44,150 nt of DNA, from positions 1 to 44,150 of the forward strand of contig PWXG01000276.1 of NCBI GenBank assembly GCA_003561215.1, written 5' to 3'. The notes under the pieces were generated by a model, which worked only from the letters and a program-made list of their open reading frames with translations, made no database searches and was not told where the DNA came from. Made by a program: the position numbers and the translations under genes. Below are positions 33,547 to 42,375 of this stretch, one piece after another. Positions within the stretch are counted from its first letter, which is position 1. The number at the start of each line of letters is the position of its first letter. This stretch comes from Thermotogales bacterium. Its GTDB lineage: Bacteria > Thermotogota > Thermotogae > Petrotogales > Kosmotogaceae.

Positions 33547-34924
33547 CTTGTGCCTCCACATGCTCCTCAAGCACTTCTTCATGCCGTGACAGATCAGTAA
33601 AGCGAGTAGCGCTTCTAGATCTGGCCACCTCGCGATAAAGGTAGAGGCTGGGTCTTGGTATCAGCTGTCCGGTCAAGAAGTCTACCTTCGCCAGTCCGAA
33701 GCACATGCTCGTTCCAAGAGCCCACTCATAGTTATCCGTGAGTGACCAATGGAAATACCCCCTTATATCGCACCCTTCGCTTACGAGCTTCTCTATCGAA
33801 TAAACGTGTTCGATAATGTACCTGGACCGATAGACGTCATGTTCGTCTGCAACGCCATTTTCGGTTATATAGAGAGGAATAGAATATCTACGTGAGATTT
33901 CGGATACGGTCTTGTAGAGACCTTCCGGATAGAATTCCCAACCGTTGTCTGAAGAAGGATTTCCTGTCCTGGAAAAGGAGTCGGGAGTGCAGTAATAACC
34001 GAAGCCGTCAAGGAATCTCCAGTCAACACCATGGTCCTCGTTTCCGGGGGTGCCAGGGACCGCCTCAACCACGTTTCTTGAATAGTAGTTCACTCCAAGA
34101 AAGTCGCTTTCCTCCAGAAAAGCATCCAGGGGCTTCCAGTTCAGCAAGTCCATAGCTTTTTCTCTTGAGTCATCGCCGTCAAACCAGATAGTCGCATATA
34201 TGACTCCAACCGGTTTTTTTGTCAGAGCTTTCATTTTTCTGTAAGCCATTCGGTGGGCATTGATCTGGTTTTCGAGGCTGGATTTCCATAAATCGGGAGC
34301 GACGATCGAAGGAGGAAAGCCAGAACCTCTCGAGAAATACCCATTCATTGCAACAATATTTGGCTCATTCAGGGTGGACAAGAAATCCACGAGATCATCG
34401 AAGCACTCAACCGCAAATAGCGCGTACTTGATGAATTCGTGAGCCGTTTCTCTGTCGGCCCATCCTGAACGTGACATGTCGAGTCTCCTGTTGACTGCAA
34501 TGGGATCGTGACACCAGGAAGGGAGTGTGAAGTGATTCAGATTCACCATAAGCTTCATCCCTCGTTTCTTGATGTCTGTCATGATTGATCTATAATGATC
34601 AACCACACTCTTATCACATGCTTCGCTGAGAGCAGTCATATCGATGCCGGAGGTCGTTCGCGGAAAAACCCGAGACCACTCGATCCCTACCCTGAGACTG
34701 TTCATGCCGCTTTCCTCTGCCATATCGTGAAAAGCCTTGAAGTTGTTCCAGTAACCGGGACCGTTCTCCGGAAAATCACCGCTCACAATTCCTGTCACCA
34801 CATTCAGGTCGTCATGCACCCAATTGAACCAATCCGTGTTTTTGTCAACAGACGCAGTGTCTCTTCCCATTTCGAACTGGAAACCGGAAAGCGACGCGCC
34901 AAAAAGGAATTCTTGTGGCAACAT
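33533..34924 (-). CDS. GH1 beta-glycosidase, archaeal subtype (possible beta-mannosidase)
   Basis: A 463-residue intracellular TIM-barrel glycosidase. The acid/base is Glu187 in LNEPN and the nucleophile Glu355 in YITENG. The N-terminal FLFGASLSGFQFEMG, NTDWFNWVHD, VSGDFPENGPGYW and RVGIEWSRVFPR are characteristic of Sulfolobus/Pyrococcus-type GH1 enzymes (including beta-mannosidase) rather than the usual bacterial GATAS-Q-EG form. The signal sequence is absent. GGAG precedes ATG 34924. It starts 5 nt after the second ATPase gene and overlaps the regulator. Hydrolysis of beta-mannosides or beta-glucosides is expected. Confidence 0.92.
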   Translation of the reverse strand: MLPQEFLFGASLSGFQFEMGRDTASVDKNTDWFNWVHDDLNVVTGIVSGDFPENGPGYWNNFKAFHDMAEESGMNSLRVGIEWSRVFPRTTSGIDMTALSEACDKSVVDHYRSIMTDIKKRGMKLMVNLNHFTLPSWCHDPIAVNRRLDMSRSGWADRETAHEFIKYALFAVECFDDLVDFLSTLNEPNIVAMNGYFSRGSGFPPSIVAPDLWKSSLENQINAHRMAYRKMKALTKKPVGVIYATIWFDGDDSREKAMDLLNWKPLDAFLEESDFLGVNYYSRNVVEAVPGTPGNEDHGVDWRFLDGFGYYCTPDSFSRTGNPSSDNGWEFYPEGLYKTVSEISRRYSIPLYITENGVADEHDVYRSRYIIEHVYSIEKLVSEGCDIRGYFHWSLTDNYEWALGTSMCFGLAKVDFLTGQLIPRPSLYLYREVARSRSATRFTDLSRHEEVLEEHVEAQDGND

Positions 34925-34929
34925 TCACA

Positions 34930-35871
34930 TCATCTCCTCGGACAAGTCGTATAGTGACCTTCTTCAACCTTCTTAAGTTCGGGCTTTCCGCAACTCTCGG
35001 CAGCAAAGTGACACCTATCATAGTATTTGCATCTGTCTTCAAGACTATCCGCGGCAATTTCCTGTGTTTCCATAAGTTCTTCTTCCGATTCTTCCCATTT
35101 CTGGTCGAGTCTGGGAACAGAAGTGAGTAGCATCCGGGTATACGGATGAATCGGATTGTAGAAGACTTTATCTGTGTAACCCATCTCTGCGATCGATCCC
35201 CTGTAGAGGATAACAACGTAATCGCTGATATAGTACCCAAGAGACAGGTCATGTGTAATGAAGAGTATGGAGAGCCCGCGGTCTTTCAGATCTATGAGGA
35301 GGTTTAGAACATCGACCCTGGTCGAGGCGTCGAGCATGCTGATGATCTCGTCTGCAATGAGAACGTCAACATCCATCAACAGGGCACGAGCTATCAGAAG
35401 CCTCTGAAGTTGACCGCCACTGAGTTGATGGGGATATTTGTTGAGCACTTGTTCAGGCACCATTCCTACGGATTGTAGTGATGATTCAACCTTTTCTCTC
35501 CATTTCTTCGCTTTCATGTCGCTGAAATACTCTGCTCTTATGATGTCGAACACCCTGTCCGCCTTGAAGACAGGATTATAGGTGCTGAAAGGATCCTGGA
35601 AGACTCCTTGAACAGTCCTGTAGTATTCCTTGAGTGACTTGCCTTTCAGCTTCGAGATGTCCTTATCGTTGACCAAAATTTCTCCCTCAGTTATGCTGAT
35701 TAACCTCAATATCATCTTTCCGATCGTGCTTTTGCCGCTTCCGCTTTCCCCTATAACCGATACAACCTTTCCCTGTTCCATGCTTAAGCTCACATCTTCG
35801 ACAGCCTTCAGTTTTCCTCCGCCGAAGGCACCTGTCCGATAAACTTTGGTCACATTCCTGAGTTTAACCAT
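34930..35871 (-). CDS. Oligopeptide/oligosaccharide ABC transporter ATPase (OppF/DppF type)
   Basis: 313 residues. Walker A GESGSGKST, signature LSGGQLQRLLIARAL, Walker B VLIADEIISMLDAS and the H-loop FITHDLS are present. The C-terminal oligopeptide-transporter extension contains the spaced cysteines C-x5-C-x6-C-x17-C (CKYYDRC..CGKPEL..C), a frequent cluster-binding pattern in this family. ATG 35871 overlaps the previous ATPase's stop (TAATG) and has GGAGG upstream; earlier in-frame starts are inside that gene. It pairs with the OppD-type ATPase to power saccharide uptake. Confidence 0.94.
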   Translation of the reverse strand: MVKLRNVTKVYRTGAFGGGKLKAVEDVSLSMEQGKVVSVIGESGSGKSTIGKMILRLISITEGEILVNDKDISKLKGKSLKEYYRTVQGVFQDPFSTYNPVFKADRVFDIIRAEYFSDMKAKKWREKVESSLQSVGMVPEQVLNKYPHQLSGGQLQRLLIARALLMDVDVLIADEIISMLDASTRVDVLNLLIDLKDRGLSILFITHDLSLGYYISDYVVILYRGSIAEMGYTDKVFYNPIHPYTRMLLTSVPRLDQKWEESEEELMETQEIAADSLEDRCKYYDRCHFAAESCGKPELKKVEEGHYTTCPRR

Positions 35872-36826
35872 TATTCCCGACCTCCCGCCAGCAAGCCACC
35901 TGATGATTTTCAGACACTTCTGCGAGCGGTGGTTCTTTGTCACACTTCTCGAAGCGCACGGGACAGCGCTCTTTGAAACGGCAGCCCGGAAAAGGGTTAA
36001 GCAGGCCGGGAGGTCTTCCCTTTATTCCGGCAAGCCTTCTCTCAGAGTACTTTACACCGACATCTGGAAGAGAGGAAATCAGGAGTCTCGTATATGGGTG
36101 GAGAGGTTCCTTTGTGATCTTCTTCGTAGGAGCAATCTCCACGGCTTTTCCAGCATACATGATGAGTACCCTGTCGGCGATCTGGTAGAGAATTGAAATA
36201 TCGTGAGTGACAAAGACCAAACTCTTCACAAGGTCCATGTCTCTAAACTGGACAAGCATTTTAGCGACAGCCTTTTGGGTAGATACATCAAGGGCTGATG
36301 TTATTTCATCAGCCAGAAGCAAAGAGGGATCTAGCAGTGTCGCAATAACCATGACAGCGCGCTGACGCATTCCTCCGGAAAGCTCGAAAGGGTACATCTT
36401 CATAACTGACCTGTTAAGATTAACCAGTTTCAGGCGTCTGTCGAGTTCCCTGCTGATCTTTGAAAAAGACACTCCTCTTGACGCCAGGAGCTCGGCAATC
36501 ATCCTGCCGATCTTCCGTGTAGGATTCAGCGCATTCATGGCGTATTGGGGTATTAACGATATCTTCTTGTATCTGAATTCATTCATCTTCCTGAAATCAG
36601 CCAGGGGGAGGCTCTCTCCGTCCAGTTCGACTCTTCCACCCATGAATTTCATCGGGGGTTTTAGGAGGACGAGGGAGTTGCTGAACGTCGATTTTCCACA
36701 GCCTGACTCACCTGCCATGCCAAGAATCTCGTGATCCTTGATATCGAAAGACACATTATCTACTGCCTGGACCTGTCCGCGAAGTGTCTGATAGTATATC
36801 TTGAGGTTCTTGACTGAGACTGCCAT
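35864..36826 (-). CDS. Oligopeptide/oligosaccharide ABC transporter ATPase (OppD/DppD type)
   Basis: 320 residues. Walker A GESGCGKST, signature LSGGMRQRAVMV, Walker B LLLADEITSALDVS and VTHDISIL are intact. The C-terminal region NPFPGCRFKERCPVRFEKC holds the family's Cys cluster. ATG 36826 lies 4 nt after the permease stop, with GGGAG about 10 nt upstream. The product forms a heterodimer with the OppF-type ATPase. Confidence 0.94.
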   Translation of the reverse strand: MAVSVKNLKIYYQTLRGQVQAVDNVSFDIKDHEILGMAGESGCGKSTFSNSLVLLKPPMKFMGGRVELDGESLPLADFRKMNEFRYKKISLIPQYAMNALNPTRKIGRMIAELLASRGVSFSKISRELDRRLKLVNLNRSVMKMYPFELSGGMRQRAVMVIATLLDPSLLLADEITSALDVSTQKAVAKMLVQFRDMDLVKSLVFVTHDISILYQIADRVLIMYAGKAVEIAPTKKITKEPLHPYTRLLISSLPDVGVKYSERRLAGIKGRPPGLLNPFPGCRFKERCPVRFEKCDKEPPLAEVSENHQVACWREVGNNG

Positions 36827-36830
36827 CAGA

Positions 36831-37676
36831 TCACATCTCCCGAAGCTTGGGATTGAATATTTCATCGAGTCCAGTATTCATGAAGTAAAGAGCGCTCACA
36901 ATCGCAGCGATTATCATTCCCGGGGGTAACGCCCACCACCACAATCCAAGCGGTATGGCACTCCAAAGAACTGCATTCTGCATCATGAGCCCCAGAGAAA
37001 TCCCCTCGGTCGGACCAAGTCCAATAAAATCGAGAGTTGCTGCGGCAAGTATAGCGCCGCCAAACTGGAGAATCAGTGCCATGAAAAGATATGAGAGCAT
37101 ATTTGGAGCGATTTCCTGGACAATTATCTTCATCGAACTCATGCCGCTCATTCTTGCAAGATCGACAAACTCCCTTGATCTGAGGGAGAAGGTCTGTGCC
37201 CTGACTGCCCTTGCCGTCCAGGGCCAGGCGATACAGCCGATTATGATGCTCTGCGAGACCACGCCTCTGTAGGGCAGGTAAGCTGCGATTATTATCAGAA
37301 GAGCCAGTGTCGGAATCACTGTCACGATGTTGGTCAACATGTTCAGGATTTCGTCCAATATCCCTCCCTTGTAACCTGCAATGAACCCAACGATCAAACC
37401 GATGAGCGTTGCAAGGCCTCCGCCAACAGCGCCCACTATGAAAGTTGCTCTCAGCCCGTAAACGATCTGTGTGAAAACGTCTTGTCCAAAGAACGTGGTT
37501 CCTAACCAGTGATCTTCAGAAGGGCGCGCGAAAGCCGGTCCGGAATACTCATTCGGATCGTAATCGGTTAGAGAGGGGCCAATAATCATCACAGCAAAGA
37601 AGAAGAGCACAATTCCGAGACCGATTTGCATTCGCGTGTTTCTCAGGGCAAAGTAAAGGAATTCGTTCTTCTTCAT
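36831..37676 (-). CDS. ABC transporter permease (OppC/DppC type)
   Basis: 281 residues, six spans. An N-terminal span precedes the NPNEY/AFARPSEDHWLGTTFFGQDVF segment that is diagnostic for DppC/OppC permeases (substrate-facing LGTD-x-G motif, here LGTT-x-FGQD). The cytoplasmic coupling loop SREFVDLARMSGMSSMKI follows, then GIPLG..WWALPPGM. The start overlaps the previous gene's stop as ATGA (37673-37676), a sign of translational coupling. The homologue normally pairs with the DppB-type permease immediately upstream. Confidence 0.94.
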   Translation of the reverse strand: MKKNEFLYFALRNTRMQIGLGIVLFFFAVMIIGPSLTDYDPNEYSGPAFARPSEDHWLGTTFFGQDVFTQIVYGLRATFIVGAVGGGLATLIGLIVGFIAGYKGGILDEILNMLTNIVTVIPTLALLIIIAAYLPYRGVVSQSIIIGCIAWPWTARAVRAQTFSLRSREFVDLARMSGMSSMKIIVQEIAPNMLSYLFMALILQFGGAILAAATLDFIGLGPTEGISLGLMMQNAVLWSAIPLGLWWWALPPGMIIAAIVSALYFMNTGLDEIFNPKLREM

Positions 37677-38665
37677 GCTGTTTCACCACCCATTCCGTGG
37701 CGTACTCTTGGGTCGACGATAACGTAGATCACGTCGATAACGAAATTTGCAATAAGAACCCCTATTACTATGAAAAGGAAGCATCCCTGAATCAGGAAAT
37801 AGTCTTTGTACATCACAGCCTGAAGCAACAGATAACCGATTCCCGGATATGAAAAGACAACCTGTGTACCTACAGCGCCTGCAACAATCACTCCCAGCTG
37901 TAGCGCCAATCCTGTTATCTGTGGGAGCATTGCGTTTCTGAAAGCGTATCTTCTGATCAGTTTCCTGGGTGCACCAAGCGATTCCATATATCTCGAATAA
38001 TCTGCCTCTAGCTCGTAGATGATCATGTTCCTCATCCCTATGGCCCAACCCCCCAGCTGAACGATGAACAAAGATAGAAACGGCAAGAACCAGTGTTTAA
38101 GGTAATTCAGGATGAAGCTGATTGAAAGGCTCGGCGATATTGCGAAACTGTAGGCTCCTGCAATCGGGAATATCCCCAGAAGAACTCCGAAGACATAGGC
38201 TAGCAATATTGCAAGCCACATATACGGCGTTGCGGTAAAAACGTACCAAATCGGCAAGACAATACCGTCGAGACGCTTTCGTCTCGCGGCAAAGGCGCCA
38301 AATTTGTTTCCGACTATCCAGCTGCACAGGATTGCGGGAATCAGTAGTCCCAGGTCAAAAGGTATTGAGTCACGAATCACCTGAGTTACAGGTTTGGGTG
38401 ACAGGTAGATACTGATTCCCAAATCCCCTTTGAAAAGAGAAGTCCAGAAGTTTACATACTGCCTCCACGCAGGCTGGTCGAGTCCGTAGATCCTTGAGAA
38501 ATACTCCGCTACTTTATCTGCAGCTTCCGCTCTCAGTGCAGCCCTACCAATCAAAGCTCTTATTGGGTCTCCAGGCATGAGTCTTGGAATCATCCAGTTG
38601 ATCGATACTGCTGCGAAGAAAGTGAGAAGATATATCAAGAGCTTCCTTCGAAAATAGCGGCCCAC
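37673..38665 (-). CDS. ABC transporter permease (OppB/DppB type)
   Basis: 330 residues, six spans. The N-terminal LLIYLLTFFAAVSINWMIPRLMPGDP is the usual OppB/DppB opening. The coupling loop is YSRYMESLGAPRKLIRRYAFRNAMLPQI, followed by GTQVVFSYPGIGYLLLQAV. The start is GTG 38665 with AGGAGGAGAAG immediately upstream. It is separated from the binding-protein gene by a hairpin that may reduce expression of the membrane components relative to the binding protein. Confidence 0.94.
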   Translation of the reverse strand: MGRYFRRKLLIYLLTFFAAVSINWMIPRLMPGDPIRALIGRAALRAEAADKVAEYFSRIYGLDQPAWRQYVNFWTSLFKGDLGISIYLSPKPVTQVIRDSIPFDLGLLIPAILCSWIVGNKFGAFAARRKRLDGIVLPIWYVFTATPYMWLAILLAYVFGVLLGIFPIAGAYSFAISPSLSISFILNYLKHWFLPFLSLFIVQLGGWAIGMRNMIIYELEADYSRYMESLGAPRKLIRRYAFRNAMLPQITGLALQLGVIVAGAVGTQVVFSYPGIGYLLLQAVMYKDYFLIQGCFLFIVIGVLIANFVIDVIYVIVDPRVRHGMGGETA

Positions 38666-38691
38666 AGCTTCTCCTCCTGTAGGGGAAATAA

Positions 38692-38711
38692 GGGCCCGCC
38701 GTCGCGGGCCC
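38692..38711 (-). other. GC-rich hairpin between binding-protein and permease genes
   Basis: GGGCCCGC (38692-38699) pairs with GCGGGCCC (38704-38711) around a 4-nt loop, in the 57-nt spacer. On the coding strand it is followed by TTATTT, too short a T tract for full termination. It is likely a partial terminator or an mRNA 3'-end stabiliser, giving excess binding protein. Confidence 0.7.
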
Positions 38712-38722
38712 CCCTTAAAGTC

Positions 38723-40402
38723 TTACTGTCTTGGCTTGAGGTCGGTCAACATCAACAGACCGCCTTCCTGCCATCTTCCACCCCACGTACAGGGATAGTG
38801 ATACGGGCCATGTTCACTGGGGTAGTCTGTCCACACCTGTGTGCTGCCCTGGAACCACATGCCGTTGTACCATAGAGGCACTGCGGGCATCTCTTTCAGG
38901 AAAATTTCCTGCATCTTGCTCATTATTTGTGCGCTTGTTTCGTGGTCATCAAAAGGTGTCCTGTTAAACTGGTCAAGCAATGCGAAAATCTCAGGGTTAT
39001 CATATCTGCCAAAGTTTCCAGAAGTCTGACGTTCGCCGAGTTCATAGAAGAGCCAGTCGTAGAATGTCCACAGCGTGTTACTTGCATTGGATCCAAAGTT
39101 GTTGATAGCCATGTGGAACTCCCCATCAAAGAGCTCGTCCTGGTACCTGCCGAAATCGGGGAACGTTGCATCTGCATTGATTCCCACAGCTCTAAGATTG
39201 CTCGCGATGATCCTGATAGACTCCATCCAGTCAGTCCATCCGAAAGGCACAATGATCGAAAGCCTGATCGGAGAACCATCGGGTAATTGCACGAACCCGT
39301 CCCCGTTGATATCTCTGTAACCTGCCTCGGCAAGGATTTTCTTCGCTTCTGCGGGATCATAAGTGAATCCATAAGCTTCAACAACATCTTCATCGTAATA
39401 CTGCATCCACGCATCGATCGGAAGGTAACCAAGCGGGTTGGACACGAGAACCTGGTCTTCAAAAACCCTTGTCTTTATGTCTTCAGAGTTAATCGCGAAT
39501 GCCACGGCTCTCCTGAATACAGGGTCATCCATCGGTTTCTTGGTGGTGTTCATATACAGGAAAGCGGTGTTATCAGAAAGCATATAGGGTGCGTCATCAA
39601 ACCAGGTGTGGATGTCTTCGTAGGTCCTTTTCAGCGTCGGAACTCCTGGCAGGAAGAAGTTGCTGACATCGAGCTCACCTTGCAGTATCATACCCAGAGC
39701 TACATTATTGCTGAAGATCACTACATAGACGATTCTTCTAGGGGCTGGCACAAGATCTAGTTGCTCAGTTGCCCACCAGTCGTCGTTTCTTACATAGATC
39801 ATCCTGTCAGAAGCATAAGAATGGGCAAAATAAGCGCCTGACCCTACGGGCCTTTCATTTGCTCCAGTGAGTATTGCTTCCTTGGTTCGACCTTCCCAAA
39901 GGTGTTTGGGTATTATCGGAAGATTGTAGAGGTTGTTGTGCCATTCATGGTACAAGGGCTCAACAAAATGGAATTTCAGCGTGTTTCCCTCTTTCTCAAT
40001 CCGATCCAGCCAGTCCCAGAGAGAGCTATAGTAGGTTTCTGGGTGTGTTTTTGCGAGGTCAAAGGTGAACTTGACGTCCTCGGCAGTAAGAGGAGTTCCG
40101 TCTGTCCACTTAACACCTTCTCTGATTTCCAGCACAAAGGTGTTAAGGTCGACCCATTCTCCACTTGTTGCCAGCCATGGGATCAGCTCATCTTCTAGAG
40201 GATCATACATGAACAGAGGTTCATATACCAGTCCGAACGTTCCTGTGACTGCACTCCAGGGAGTGATGGGATTCCAGTTCGTTGGCGGGCCCCAAAGTCC
40301 TCCACCTGCATAAAGGGTCTCGCCTCTTGTGAAAGTCTCTGCCATAACAGTTGCTGAAAATACCAGCACGACTGTTAACATGACCAGAAAAAGCCTTTTC
40401 AC
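38723..40402 (-). CDS. Extracellular solute-binding protein, family 5 (saccharide-type)
   Basis: A 559-residue exported binding protein. The signal peptide KRLFLVMLTVVLVFSATVMA is followed by the SBP_bac_5 fold: GGLWGPPTNWNPITPWSAVT, WTDGTPLTAEDVKFTFDLA (about 98-116), AYFAHSY, RRAVAFAINSEDIK and GYLPIDAWMQYYDED. The Trp-rich pocket sequence (PPTNWNPITPW) resembles the cellobiose/mannobiose-binding members of Thermotogota rather than peptide binders. GTG 40402 is chosen because AAGGGGTG stands 6 nt upstream; the in-frame GTG 40411 overlaps that site. It is the first and presumably most abundant product of the operon. Confidence 0.93.
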   Translation of the reverse strand: MKRLFLVMLTVVLVFSATVMAETFTRGETLYAGGGLWGPPTNWNPITPWSAVTGTFGLVYEPLFMYDPLEDELIPWLATSGEWVDLNTFVLEIREGVKWTDGTPLTAEDVKFTFDLAKTHPETYYSSLWDWLDRIEKEGNTLKFHFVEPLYHEWHNNLYNLPIIPKHLWEGRTKEAILTGANERPVGSGAYFAHSYASDRMIYVRNDDWWATEQLDLVPAPRRIVYVVIFSNNVALGMILQGELDVSNFFLPGVPTLKRTYEDIHTWFDDAPYMLSDNTAFLYMNTTKKPMDDPVFRRAVAFAINSEDIKTRVFEDQVLVSNPLGYLPIDAWMQYYDEDVVEAYGFTYDPAEAKKILAEAGYRDINGDGFVQLPDGSPIRLSIIVPFGWTDWMESIRIIASNLRAVGINADATFPDFGRYQDELFDGEFHMAINNFGSNASNTLWTFYDWLFYELGERQTSGNFGRYDNPEIFALLDQFNRTPFDDHETSAQIMSKMQEIFLKEMPAVPLWYNGMWFQGSTQVWTDYPSEHGPYHYPCTWGGRWQEGGLLMLTDLKPRQ

Positions 40403-40462
40403 TGAAAACACCCCTTTCTTTTTTAACCCTATTGGGTCATAACCAAGTCTATACTGAAAACA
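40401..40462. repeat. Paired decamer ACTGAAAACA in the saccharide operon leader
   Basis: ACTGAAAACA occurs at 40401-40410, over the operon's start codon, and again at 40453-40462. Between them is the palindrome ACCC-TATT-GGGT (about 40427-40438). These are candidate operator elements for the embedded LacI regulator. No good promoter hexamers were identified. Confidence 0.3.
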
Positions 40463-40626
40463 TTTACATGGGAAACCCGATTACCCCCGATTGCAGGATA
40501 TTTTTTCAGGTCTTTTCATGATAAGGCAACCGTTACTGCTGTTCCTTCAACTTTAACCATGCTATTCCCATTCTGCCTTATGAAGCTACCGACTCCCTCG
40601 AATAAGAGAAGCTCGCCATAAGCTTC

Positions 40627-40908
40627 ATGAAAGTGTGGCACCGTGTTTTCGAAGTGAATTTTCTGAAAACACAAGTTCTAGAAAGAAGCGGTCAGAGCTA
40701 TATGGTGTGCAAAGACATAAGTCTCCTAATTCTCGGATCAGTGCCCGGTGTGTTTTCGAAAGATCAAAGCAACGAACTAATAAGTCTTGTGACTGATCCG
40801 CGAATAGGACGGCACACATCAGAACGGCAGTTCTCAGGACCGGTTCTATCTTTACGTGCTAGAATAATCCCTGTAGACCATTCAAGGAGAGTAGACCAGA
40901 ATGCATAA
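40627..40908 (+). CDS. Doubtful small ORF upstream of the cysteine hydrolase
   Basis: A 93-residue frame (KVWHRVFEVNFLK, then ISLLILGSVPGVF and ARIIPVDHSRRVDQNA) that overlaps the next gene's start by 8 nt. No ribosome site, signal peptide or family signature is visible. The otherwise empty 40412-40900 stretch contains repeated TGTTTTC/GAAAACA sequences, including an 8-bp inverted repeat GTGTTTTC..GAAAACAC around 40642-40671. It may be regulatory DNA rather than a gene. Confidence 0.25.
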   Translation: MKVWHRVFEVNFLKTQVLERSGQSYMVCKDISLLILGSVPGVFSKDQSNELISLVTDPRIGRHTSERQFSGPVLSLRARIIPVDHSRRVDQNA

Positions 40909-42361
40909 TACCTTTCTGAAATCCTTCTTACGCTTGTGCCTCGTAACTACAATGTTGCTTGTTACTTCGTTTGCCACGGGACAGGCTTCATTGGAGATGT
41001 GTGTTGAAGACAACGCTTCGATTCTCAGGGATTTTGCGAGCAGTTACTCCTGTGAGGGATCACTGTTCATCGAAGAACTGTTTCGTCTGGATTTTGAGGA
41101 GAAAGACCGGCTGCTAGTCTCCTGGGCAAAGGTCGTTGACGCATGGATTGTTGTGGTGGAAAACTGGATTTTGCATTCCAGCATGCTTTACTCACGCATC
41201 AGGACGCATGAAGAAGACGATGACTTCATCAAGCTGTTCTCTTCATTTGTTGACGCTGTAGAGGTTTCCCTTGCGGTAACTCGTCTGTCAGAACAAAACC
41301 CTCACGGTGTAAGACTGCTTAATGAAGGACACACTCAGATGGGATTGATGCCGGGATCGGTGACTCAGATATCGGATTTCTTAGTCGATCTGAAAGTCAC
41401 CAAAGAGATTATCAGCGGATTGGCTCGCCTGAAGGAATCTGAGGCTTGTGCGCTTGAGACGCAAGACCTTATCAAGAGAGGAGAACGTCTTCTTGGAGGA
41501 ATGACTCCTTACCTTGCGGTAAGCCCTTTCAGAACAATCGAAAGCGTTGTAAGGGAGCTCAACCGGTTCGTGGAAAAAACTGTTTCCGTCCTTGCCACGG
41601 GCAGAGACTTTAGCGGCAGAGCAGAATTCATATGCGCTGAAACCGTTCAGGATATAAGACACCTTCTCCAGCCTGGAGATGTTCTGATAAGAAGAAACAA
41701 CTGGCAGTTGACAAATATCGGGATACCCGGCTTCTGGACACATAGCGGGCTGTACGTGGGTACGTTCGAGGAACTGGAGAATTTCTTTGGTGACCTTTTT
41801 GAAAAATCAGAAGATGGTCTTCTCAATTATCTTGATAAAATAACTGGTGGTGCTGTATTTGGTCTTTCACAAAGCGCAGGTCCCGAGGCGAATTGTGTTA
41901 TCGAAGGAATAGCAGCGGGCGTGGTAATCCGACCACTTGAGAACATAGCTGTAACAGACTACTTCGCAGTACTCAGGCCATTGGTCTCAAGAGAAGACAA
42001 ACTGGCTGCAATTGGAAGAGCGTTCCAGTTTCTCGGCAGATCTTACGACTATGAGTTCGATTTTGCGACCGACATGGAGATGATATGCTCGGAAGTCATC
42101 ATCAAATCATACCTTCCGGGGGAAAGCATGGCCGGCCTTGCTCTATACCCATACGAGTATAGAGGGAAACTTATGTTCAACCCCAACGATTTTGCCAGAG
42201 TCTTTTCAGAAGAGAGAGCTTCGGACACCGCCCAGTTTGAGCTCGTGTTGTTCATCGATGCCAGCGAAATTGACCGGGTTGCATTCGAATCCGACGAAGA
42301 AAGCTTTTCAGAAAGCTGGTCCCGCTCACGTCTTGATCTCATGAGAATCAGAAAACCCTGA
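40901..42361 (+). CDS. Exported permuted NlpC/P60-like cysteine hydrolase (YiiX-like)
   Basis: 486 residues with a signal peptide (LCLVTTMLLVTSFATG). A helical domain of about 220 residues precedes a C-terminal YiiX-like domain with the permuted papain arrangement: LQPGDVLIRRNNWQLTNIG, His281 in FWTHSGLYVG, Glu335 in NCVIEGIAAGVV, LGRSYDYEF, then Cys396 in ICSEVI near the end. Proteins of this permuted group include lipid-processing amidases and thioesterases. ATG 40901 has GGAGAG about 10 nt upstream. It is followed at 14 nt by a phospholipase D-like lipoprotein gene, supporting an envelope-lipid role. The exact reaction is unknown. Confidence 0.82.
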   Translation: MHNTFLKSFLRLCLVTTMLLVTSFATGQASLEMCVEDNASILRDFASSYSCEGSLFIEELFRLDFEEKDRLLVSWAKVVDAWIVVVENWILHSSMLYSRIRTHEEDDDFIKLFSSFVDAVEVSLAVTRLSEQNPHGVRLLNEGHTQMGLMPGSVTQISDFLVDLKVTKEIISGLARLKESEACALETQDLIKRGERLLGGMTPYLAVSPFRTIESVVRELNRFVEKTVSVLATGRDFSGRAEFICAETVQDIRHLLQPGDVLIRRNNWQLTNIGIPGFWTHSGLYVGTFEELENFFGDLFEKSEDGLLNYLDKITGGAVFGLSQSAGPEANCVIEGIAAGVVIRPLENIAVTDYFAVLRPLVSREDKLAAIGRAFQFLGRSYDYEFDFATDMEMICSEVIIKSYLPGESMAGLALYPYEYRGKLMFNPNDFARVFSEERASDTAQFELVLFIDASEIDRVAFESDEESFSESWSRSRLDLMRIRKP

Positions 42362-42375
42362 AAGGTGTTGATTGT

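Noticed and set aside
34930-38665. Peptide transporter as the primary role of the Opp-type genes
   Set aside because: The family is named for peptides, but GH1, GH130 and a LacI regulator in the same overlapping operon, and the Trp-rich binding-protein pocket, favour oligosaccharides.
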